From Entamoeba invadens IP1 (Eukaryota; Evosea; Mastigamoebida; Endamoebidae): a stretch of DNA of 25,777 bases. The position numbers and the translations under genes are program-made. Shown piece by piece: positions 19,149 to 25,777 of this stretch (position 1 is the first letter of the stretch; each line of letters starts with the position of its first letter). The notes beneath the pieces are model-generated. The model saw nothing but the letters and a program-made list of their open reading frames with translations. It ran no database searches and was not told the origin of the DNA. The stretch lies in assembly GCF_000330505.1 (NCBI RefSeq), contig NW_004440255.1:16898-42674 (forward strand). The letters are read 5' to 3'.

Positions 19149-20627
19149 ATGCAATTTATTCATTGTCTTTTTGTCTTATTATTATACTCGGTTTATTCGA
19201 AGACAATCAAAGTGAATCTATCGGGTTCTGTGACTTCATTGAATGCCGCCTCTAAAATTGCAACATCTGGTGACGTTATAGAATTTTATTCTGGAATTTA
19301 TCCCTCCCAAAAAATGGATCGAAACATTAATGCCACATATGACCGCCCCATAATAATTCGAGCTGCTTTAAATTCCAAAGTAATTTTTGAAACTAAAAAA
19401 GGTGATCCGTTTGTGTTTAATATTTTCAACTCTTCAAATATACTTGTAGTTGGTCCTTTCATAGTACGAAGTGGCACTTATTATACCGTAGGTGCTCGTA
19501 ACAGCACAAATGTGACACTTTCAAATTTCAAAATATACAATTCGACTCGTTGGGCCATATTAGTGAGTGGTCTTCACATTTTAGTTTCCCACAACTACGC
19601 AGAAGACTGTGTCATGCTTAACTCCAATTGTCGCTCCACAAGTTGGACACAGTGTTATGCCACATCCGCCATCAATTCTTACGTCCCAATTCTCTCTCAA
19701 AACATCACATTTTTAAACAATGAAATTACCAAATCGTGGGGGGAGGGCATTGACATCATTTTAGCTTCAAATGTACTTGTAAAAGGTAATGTTATAACGG
19801 ACGTTTTTCCCGTTCAAATTTATGTTGATAATTCAAAGAATGTTGTAATTGAAGGAAATGTGCTCAGAGACACACATCGAGAGTTCTGCAGTAATCACAC
19901 CGAGTACCACGCAATTGCAATTGGAAATGAAAGTTGGCCGCCTAAATTGGTTTCTACAGTCAATATCACTATTAAAAATAACTTCATTTGGGGAACACGT
20001 TTTGGGATTGCATATTGGGGAACAAGTGCGAGTGCATATTACAGTGATGTCACAATCAGTCACAACACATTTTTTAATATTTCATCATCGGCTTTGGCAT
20101 TTCAAAATTCGTGTGTTGTGAAAGGCAAAAGTGTCAACAATCAATTCAAAAACAACTTCATTTACTCGAATTATATGTGGAACGCAGCAATTGTTAATTC
20201 CAGTGAAGCGAGTGGGTGGAACATTTCAAGTAATGTGTATGTCACAGACTACCCAAAAGTTCAGAGTGATACGTGGAATGGAACTGACGGAAACACACAT
20301 TCGATTGTTTTCAAAAAGAAAGACGGAAACCCTTTTAAGTTTTTTCAAAGAGGGTTCTTTAAGAATTGTACAGAAGATATGTATTTCCAATCAAATGTTG
20401 AAACTTATTGTTTTGTACCTAACATGAATTCAAGTTTATATCATAAAGGAGTAAAAGTGACATATACAAATTTGGAAAACAAAAATAATGAAGACTTTTT
20501 TAATTGTGTTAGAAGTAATTTAAATCCAAGTATCGGATTTAGTGAAGGTAATGCAATGTGTTTTAACAGCGGTGCAATCTACAATAAAGTCGGTATTATC
20601 ATACTAAGTTTAGTGATATTATTATAA
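19149..20627 (+). CDS. Secreted parallel beta-helix protein with GPI-type tail
   Basis: A 492-residue protein starting at ATG 19149. A signal peptide (about residues 1-17, core FIHCLFVLLLYSVYS) is followed by a V-x-L-x-G-S-V-x-S-L-x-A-A start and SGDVIEFYSGIYPS, typical of the first coils of pectin-lyase-like right-handed beta-helices. Ladders of N-x-T/S and V-x-I-x-x-N repeats follow (for example NITFLNNEITKSWGEGIDI and NVVIEGNVLRD). The general layout recalls polysaccharide lyase family 6-like proteins, but I cannot confirm catalytic residues, so the substrate is unknown. More than ten N-glycosylation-like sites and a C-terminal hydrophobic stretch (VGIIILSLVILL) ending the protein suggest a GPI-anchored surface protein. 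The frame is intact, in contrast to its upstream neighbours. A carbohydrate-related role is inferred. Confidence 0.85.
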   Translation: MQFIHCLFVLLLYSVYSKTIKVNLSGSVTSLNAASKIATSGDVIEFYSGIYPSQKMDRNINATYDRPIIIRAALNSKVIFETKKGDPFVFNIFNSSNILVVGPFIVRSGTYYTVGARNSTNVTLSNFKIYNSTRWAILVSGLHILVSHNYAEDCVMLNSNCRSTSWTQCYATSAINSYVPILSQNITFLNNEITKSWGEGIDIILASNVLVKGNVITDVFPVQIYVDNSKNVVIEGNVLRDTHREFCSNHTEYHAIAIGNESWPPKLVSTVNITIKNNFIWGTRFGIAYWGTSASAYYSDVTISHNTFFNISSSALAFQNSCVVKGKSVNNQFKNNFIYSNYMWNAAIVNSSEASGWNISSNVYVTDYPKVQSDTWNGTDGNTHSIVFKKKDGNPFKFFQRGFFKNCTEDMYFQSNVETYCFVPNMNSSLYHKGVKVTYTNLENKNNEDFFNCVRSNLNPSIGFSEGNAMCFNSGAIYNKVGIIILSLVILL

Positions 20628-21025
20628 GCAATTTTAAAATAGTATTCGAATTTTAAAATTGACTAAAAACTCAAAATATGGTTAAGAAGAAAATACCAGC
20701 AAACCATAAATTTATAGTATATTATAGTTTTTTGTTTTTTGTCCTGTTTTTTATTAATTTTATTGAAAACCCATTAAATGGTTAAGAAACCATTTTTATA
20801 GTTTGCTGGTTGGTTTTTAGGTATCTGTAATAACTGACTTATATAAAAACAATTTTTATTATTTTTACTTATTTTACTTTAATTTTTATACAAATTTTAA
20901 ACATTGAATTTCCAAAAATAAATAATCAACGAAATGAATTAATTCTCGAAAGTTCATTGAGTCAATTATTAATATTTTTACTGGTTTAAGTTGTTTGATG
21001 AAGTTTGCAAATAATTATTATTCAA
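20628..21025. other. Intergenic region with a MITE-like hairpin
   Basis: This spans the 3' flank of the beta-helix gene and the 5' flank of the acyltransferase gene. Its main structure is the inverted repeat described at 20695-20810. The rest is A/T-rich. Confidence 0.5.
20695..20810. repeat. Inverted repeat, possible small MITE
   Basis: ACCAGCAAACCATAAA at 20695-20710 pairs with TTTATAGTTTGCTGGT at 20795-20810 (16 bp, one mismatch), giving a 116-bp unit with an 84-bp loop. An 11-base direct repeat, ATGGTTAAGAA, lies just outside the left arm (20679-20689) and inside the right part (20779-20789). It could be a miniature transposon or a strong transcript hairpin near the 3' end of the upstream gene. 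Confidence 0.5.
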
Positions 21026-21034
21026 GTATAAAAG
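21026..21034 (+). promoter_or_regulatory. TATA-like box of the acyltransferase gene
   Basis: GTATAAAAG starts 34 bases before the ATG at 21060, matching the form and spacing of the Entamoeba TATA-like element (consensus near GTATTTAAA, about 30 bases upstream of transcription in genes with very short leaders). Confidence 0.55.
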
Positions 21035-21059
21035 TCAAACATAATAATTATAAACAACA

Positions 21060-22340
21060 ATGAGACCTTCCGAATTGACTCCAAACTTTGAGTACATTAG
21101 ATATCTCGATGGGTATGAAAAGATGATGTACCCTTCCATAATGATACTCCGTGGTGAGTTTGAACTTTCTTCGGAAATACCAAATGTCGAAGAATATCTG
21201 AATAAAAAACTTCCTACTCTTTTCAATGAATTTGATATTACCAGACTCTCTGTTTGCACATTGAAAGGCAAACCATGTTTTGTCAAATCAACACTTCCAC
21301 CATTAATAAAAACTGTTTCATTTGATTTACTCGGCGATTACTCGTGCAACCGAAAAGTTCTGACAGTGAAATCACCTATTGAATTATTAAAAGAATGGAA
21401 GAGTGGTATGCCCTTACCAATGGTTTTTGTCTCAACATCAAATTCTGTTATTCGTCTTCATTTGTGTTGTTCCCATTGTCTTTCTGATGGAAGAACAATT
21501 GAAGGAATATATCGAATTGTTGCACATTTACTAGACAAAAAAATACCTCTTCCAATTAACTCCAAACTTACTGATTTTGGCCAACAAAATTTGTTCCCCA
21601 AATTAACAAAGAGTGAAGCAACAACAATACTTCCTTCTATTCTTGATTTACCCAAATCTCCACGAATTAATCCACCGGAAGAAAATATCGTTTTTTCTGA
21701 TGTTTCTGATTATCTTCAATATTCGTATGCAGAGATAAGTGCATTTTGTAAAATGCACAAGGTGGGGGTGCAGGCAATAATGATGTGTGCGTTTCAAAGG
21801 GGATTGAGAAAATATTTTAATGTAAAAAATGATGTTCCTTTGATTGGAAATGTTCCTGCGGATTCCCGAACCAATTCGTGTGCTTCAGAAGAAATGAAAC
21901 AAAGAGAACTCTTTAGTGGAAGTGCTTGTGTTTTTCCAATAATAACTTCAAAAGACGATTTTATTGAAGAAATTGTGGCGTGTAATACTGCAATGAAAGA
22001 AATTCAAAAAAGTATTGGAAGTGCTGCATTGGTCACTTATTTAGGAACTCGAGTTAATGCAGATAACGGAGAAGATTATCCATATGGTTTTGATTTATCG
22101 ACTGACATGCCATTTGTTGGGGTGTCAAATATTGGCTGTTATAAATATGTAACAAGACCGCGAGTGTGTTGTGTCAGTGAGTCAAAAAGACTTTTACCTT
22201 CAATCATTTATGGATATAAAGAAGAGTCTATTTTAAATGTCTATTGGAAACGATCAGCACCGATGCCGCAGAATTTTCTAGATACCATTATTGAGCAATT
22301 TGATGATATATTCACAAAAATAGGATCAAAAAGGGTTTAA
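21060..22340 (+). CDS. Condensation/alcohol-acetyltransferase-fold acyltransferase
   Basis: A 426-residue intact protein. Residues 139-144 read HCLSDG, the H-x-x-x-D-G active-site motif of the CoA-dependent acyltransferase superfamily (NRPS condensation domains, alcohol acetyltransferases, BAHD enzymes, polyketide-associated Pap proteins). The histidine acts as general base. It sits at the usual one-third position and is preceded by a hydrophobic strand (SVIRLHLCC). The second half carries a GVQAIMMCAFQRGLRKYF helix, a VPLIGNVPADSR segment and DMPFVGVSNIG, like the bridging region of the C-terminal lobe. The length fits a stand-alone enzyme of two lobes. No signal peptide is seen, so it is cytosolic. 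The substrate cannot be predicted. Family placement is good, specific activity unknown. Confidence 0.75.
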   Translation: MRPSELTPNFEYIRYLDGYEKMMYPSIMILRGEFELSSEIPNVEEYLNKKLPTLFNEFDITRLSVCTLKGKPCFVKSTLPPLIKTVSFDLLGDYSCNRKVLTVKSPIELLKEWKSGMPLPMVFVSTSNSVIRLHLCCSHCLSDGRTIEGIYRIVAHLLDKKIPLPINSKLTDFGQQNLFPKLTKSEATTILPSILDLPKSPRINPPEENIVFSDVSDYLQYSYAEISAFCKMHKVGVQAIMMCAFQRGLRKYFNVKNDVPLIGNVPADSRTNSCASEEMKQRELFSGSACVFPIITSKDDFIEEIVACNTAMKEIQKSIGSAALVTYLGTRVNADNGEDYPYGFDLSTDMPFVGVSNIGCYKYVTRPRVCCVSESKRLLPSIIYGYKEESILNVYWKRSAPMPQNFLDTIIEQFDDIFTKIGSKRV

Positions 22341-22409
22341 AATTACAAGTTATTCTATTTATAGTTACATTTTCTATACTTACAAATATAAATATTAAAA
22401 TCACTGAAA

Positions 22410-23705
22410 TTAGCAAAATGTTGTTCCATCATCAAACACTGTTTTTCCAGAATCTGTAAATCCCTTTAAACTCAAAAGAGTGTCATAAGCTTTTTTAAAA
22501 AGTTCGCCATGAAAATCGGGATGTCTGACACCTTGTTTAATAAATATCTGTTTATTCACAACCAAGTCATCGCCATGTCTTGAGAAGCATTGGTGTTTAA
22601 TGTACTTCACAATAAAATCTGTGTTATATATTTGAACTATTTCGCCTTCTTTAACTCCTCTTTTAAAAGTCATTAAAAATGTTTCTACGGTGCTATTATA
22701 GTTTCGGACTTTTATTGTTTTTTGACATCCTTTATATGCCTCTTCTATTGTTAAATAAATTTCATTTGAAGATATTTGAAGTTGGTGTTCTTTCTTTTCA
22801 TATAAAGACTTATCCGAATTATTAATAAATGGTTTTTGTTCTATAATATTAGTACTATTTTGGTTTGTTGTTTGTTGTTGTAAAAGCTTTTTTTCCTTTT
22901 CCATTTCATCCATTCGGTTTGTGATGTTCTCAAGTTGTGTTTTGTAAAATTCGTTTTGGGTTTTCAATTCTAAATTGGTCTTTTCAAGTTCACTGCTTTT
23001 AATTTCAAGTTCTTTATTAATTGTATAAAGTTGTCGACATTCACAATTTAATTTTTTGTTTGCATCACTTTGTTTGGCGTTAATATCTCGTTGGTGATTA
23101 AATTTGTCTTGCAGGTCTTCTATTTGTCTTAATTGTTTTTCGTTAATGATTTTTTCATTGTTAAATTGATCTAATAAAATTGTTTGAAAATTTCTTGTTT
23201 TGCTACTTTGCTGTTTCAACTTATCAGTATCTTCTTTTGTTGTGTGAACTTTCTGTTCGACAATCTCGACGTTTTGTTGTGTTTTTAAATCGTTTTTGGT
23301 ACATTGCAAAGTGTTTTGTTTTACTTCTGTTACTTTATTAATTTCGTTATTGTCAACTTGATTTTGGTTTTCTGTCAATACAATTTGACTTTTTAAATTC
23401 GTTTGTAAAATATCAACACTTGGAGCTTTTAATGACGTGTTATCACTCTCAGAGATTTTTAATTCGTTTTGTAAAAGAATTACTCCAGAACTCGATGATT
23501 CTATTTTTAGTTTTTTAAGCCGTAACATAAGTTTATGAAGGCGGGCTTTTTCTGTGTTTATATCTTTAACAATTAAAAGAGATGGTGAACTTTTAGTTTT
23601 AAAAATATCTACAAGACGCGAAGAAGCTTCAATTGCGTTTTCGCAGTTGTGTTGAGCACTCAAAATTTCTTGCAAAAACTTTTCTGTGTCGATTTGGCGT
23701 TTCAT
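22410..23705 (-). CDS. Coiled-coil protein ending in a DnaJ C-terminal-like domain
   Basis: A 431-residue intact protein starting at ATG 23705. Residues about 1-75 are helical. Residues about 75-190 are Gln/Asn/Lys-rich. Residues about 190-290 form a strong coiled coil with heptads. Residues about 315-395 match the substrate-binding C-terminal domain of class II DnaJ/Hsp40: YLTIEEAYKGCQKTIKVRN, FKRGVKEGEIVQI, then DFIVKYIKHQCFSRHGDDL and V-x-K-Q-I-F-I-K, equivalent to the family's L-E-E-A-x-x-G, x-x-G-x-x-x-G and H-x-x-F-x-R-x-G-D-D-L blocks. The N-terminal J domain with its HPD motif is absent, so it should not stimulate Hsp70 directly. It may bind clients or oligomerise through the coil. 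It is convergent with the acyltransferase gene (69 bases between stops). Confidence 0.78.
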   Translation of the reverse strand: MKRQIDTEKFLQEILSAQHNCENAIEASSRLVDIFKTKSSPSLLIVKDINTEKARLHKLMLRLKKLKIESSSSGVILLQNELKISESDNTSLKAPSVDILQTNLKSQIVLTENQNQVDNNEINKVTEVKQNTLQCTKNDLKTQQNVEIVEQKVHTTKEDTDKLKQQSSKTRNFQTILLDQFNNEKIINEKQLRQIEDLQDKFNHQRDINAKQSDANKKLNCECRQLYTINKELEIKSSELEKTNLELKTQNEFYKTQLENITNRMDEMEKEKKLLQQQTTNQNSTNIIEQKPFINNSDKSLYEKKEHQLQISSNEIYLTIEEAYKGCQKTIKVRNYNSTVETFLMTFKRGVKEGEIVQIYNTDFIVKYIKHQCFSRHGDDLVVNKQIFIKQGVRHPDFHGELFKKAYDTLLSLKGFTDSGKTVFDDGTTFC

Positions 23706-24096
23706 TCTTTTTTACAAGATCTTTTTTCGATGACAACCATAAAAATTTAAGTATGTAAAACAACAATTTAATTGCTTTATTATATAGTTAAAATCAAATT
23801 TAAATAATGAAATTGTATTATATAATTCAAATTAACATTAGTACAAAGGAAAACAAAAATTAAAAAAAAATAAAATTGAGTGTTTTTTTTGTAAAAAAAA
23901 TATAAATATTATTGTTTTTGTTTTTTAAATAATAAATAGTATTTTCAAGTTGTCTCAATAAAAATGGTTAATAATTAAATGGTTTTAAAATAGAGTTTGA
24001 AAATTAACACTTAAAATATTTTTTTAAATAATTTTAATTTATTATTTGATATAAAATAGTGTAATAATAATTATTGAAAAAATCAATAAAATTAAC
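23706..24096. other. AT-rich intergenic/promoter region
   Basis: Upstream region of the coiled-coil gene and downstream of the surface-protein gene, both on the minus strand. It has long A and T runs. A weak TATA-like ACTTAAATTT lies about 40-50 bases before the ATG at 23705. Nothing else is supported. Confidence 0.4.
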
Positions 24097-25777
24097 TTAA
24101 AACATTACTACCATAGCCAGTAATATCATCAAAGTAAATGTCGTGTTTAAAACACCATCATTGGCATTGTCATCATTATCTCCACCACTTCCTTTTATAA
24201 AAATAACACTGGTTGTATCTTCCACACTGCATTTGTTTTATTCCAAAGAGTATTTTTTCTTCATTTCATTACATTTATTATCATAAAACTTTTCCACGTT
24301 AACTTTATTTTTATACGGTTTAATTTTGTAACTATTAGTAAATAGATTAACACAATCAGTTGTCATGTAGTATATTTCTGGATTAGTAAGTGTTGTTGTC
24401 TCACAAGAAGTTGATTTTGGGAATATAGTTTCAAATACAACAGGTGTTTGCCCTTTCAAAATGTCTGTTCCATCAATTTGTTCATTCATAGTATTATCAC
24501 ACGCCTTTCCCATATATATGATTCCTGTTATAACTTTCACTATTTCGCCTATAAAAATTCTGTCATAATAACACACGCCTTCTGTGTAAACTTCTTTATA
24601 TCCAGTTCCATTGACTTCAAATTTAATTTGTGAATCAAAAGAAGTGTCTTTTCCATACTCGAAAGTGATATTATTGTCATAACAATTATCATATTTAATA
24701 GATTCAAATTTAAGTGCGTCTGTACATTTATCATCTGAATATTTTATTATTCCACATCTGTTGTTTGATGATAATATTCTCATCGAAGTTGTACCTTCCT
24801 TTTCACAATTAGATGAAGTGTAATATTTTGGAACATATGAAATTTTTTTTATTACAATCAGAACTTCCCCAGAGAGTATGTTTAAAATAGTAACTTGGTA
24901 GTGCATTTACAATTTCAAGTACATTTGTTGTTTCTTTCTTTTCAAAGCCAAAAGTGTCATATTCAGATGTTTGGTATACCACTTTATTGTCTTCAATAAC
25001 AACTTTTTCATATTTAGAATCATTTCTTAAATACACTATTCCAACATAATATCCTTCATATGTAAATTCTGATCTTTTTATAACAAAAGAAGTTGGAAGG
25101 GTATATAAAGAACTGTCCTTACATACCCCAAGTTCATACGTATTAGAAGATTTACCACTCGAGCACGCATTGTTGTTGTAATTAGTAACAACAGCAGTTG
25201 TCCCAGAAATTAATATTTGGACACTTTTGTATATAGACAGAGCAATGCATTTTAGTGAGGTATAATACCTTTCTGGAGAAGTATAAGTGTTATTGTCACA
25301 CACAATAGAATTTACAAATTTCACTTCTTTGAGATAAAAAGGAGGAACTTCATCGGCGGGATATGCTTTAAATGCATCAGTAGGTTTCATAGAGTCGCTG
25401 CATGTAATTCCTGAATAATGAATACCTTCTTTCATTTTAATATAAGAAGAGGACGAATCTAAATAACACACATTTTCTCTATATATATTAAAATACCCAT
25501 TTTTTGTGAGACGTACAGTGTTGTAGAGTCATAAGTATACCCTCCAAAAGTGAAGGAGGACATCTTCTTATTTATATTATAACACATGTTGTATTTATAT
25601 TCAACACTTTTATTTAACAGTTCAATAGTGCACTTTTTGTCAGTGTAATATCTTTTTATTAGCTTCGACTCAAGTGTTTTCATCATATAGAAATACTCTC
25701 CGTCAACAACACAACTTGCTTTGGAATATAATTTGACTGGACTTCCTGTATTTTCGACATCACAAGAATTTTTTTCT
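24097..25777 (-). pseudogene. Cysteine-rich GPI-anchored surface protein, broken, 5' end outside window
   Basis: A single minus-strand coding stretch enters from the window edge (open from 25777) and runs to TAA 24097-24099. It consists of diverged units of roughly 100-120 residues, each with spaced cysteines and recurrent RYYTS-x-x-C / KYYTSSNC and G-V-C-Y motifs, suggesting a repeated extracellular module. The last ~45 codons give a Ser/Gly/Asp-rich stretch and then the hydrophobic FTLMILLAMVVMF, a GPI-anchor signal. Lesions: a frameshift at an A6 run near 25507 (one base short), one at an A8 run near 24845 (one base extra), and TAA at 24238-24240, after which the frame stays open through the GPI signal. 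The homopolymer frameshifts could be sequencing errors. The family is not one I can name, and function at the cell surface is inferred. Confidence 0.7.

Overview
The window looks like a piece of an AT-rich protist genome, most likely Entamoeba and perhaps E. invadens. The species is a guess. The genus rests on recognisable Entamoeba-type families: the N-terminal module of BspA-like leucine-rich repeat proteins, a TLDc-domain protein with a coiled-coil N-terminus, an Entamoeba-style myosin II heavy chain, GPI-anchored surface proteins, short leader regions and TATA-like boxes about 30 bases before start codons. No bacterial operon or Shine-Dalgarno structure is seen.

Region 1 (1-7845) is the highlight. 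It is a mobile element with near-identical ~280-bp terminal inverted repeats. Inside are a small broken 5' ORF (about 312-659) and a very long broken reading frame (about 749-6680). That frame carries a family B, protein-primed-type DNA polymerase with all three exonuclease motifs and polymerase motifs A, B and C, an HNH endonuclease inserted between the exonuclease and polymerase modules, and a C-terminal archaeo-eukaryotic primase-like (prim-pol) domain. After it come a ~112-codon ORF and a KilA-N gene running into the right repeat. I see no integrase, capsid, packaging ATPase or protease. It therefore resembles a cut-down self-replicating element or a linear-plasmid-like relative of Polintons rather than a standard Polinton. 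This copy is dead or dying: its genes are interrupted by isolated in-frame TAA/TGA codons and frameshifts.

Region 2 (7846-8760) holds two small minus-strand ORFs that end on an 18-bp sequence shared with the element's terminal repeats, so it is probably the remnant of a second, related element. It also has a GC-rich double hairpin and a 37-bp tandem duplication.

Region 3 (8765-16470) is a run of broken host genes: a 5'-truncated myosin II heavy chain, an unrecognised fragment, a TLDc gene (minus strand) with a frameshift and an early stop, a short secreted-protein remnant, a 100-base assembly gap, a glycoside hydrolase family 15-like pseudogene and a BspA-like LRR pseudogene.

Region 4 (16480-19148) is AT-rich and gene-poor. 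It contains a possible TTAA-bounded ~2.3-kb transposon remnant with short terminal inverted repeats.

Region 5 (19149-25777) holds three intact genes: a secreted parallel beta-helix protein with a GPI-type tail, a CoA-dependent acyltransferase/condensation-fold enzyme with an HxxxD motif, and a coiled-coil protein ending in a DnaJ C-terminal-like domain. It closes with a broken cysteine-rich GPI-anchored surface protein whose 5' end lies beyond the window. The genes are monocistronic eukaryotic units and show no obvious joint pathway.
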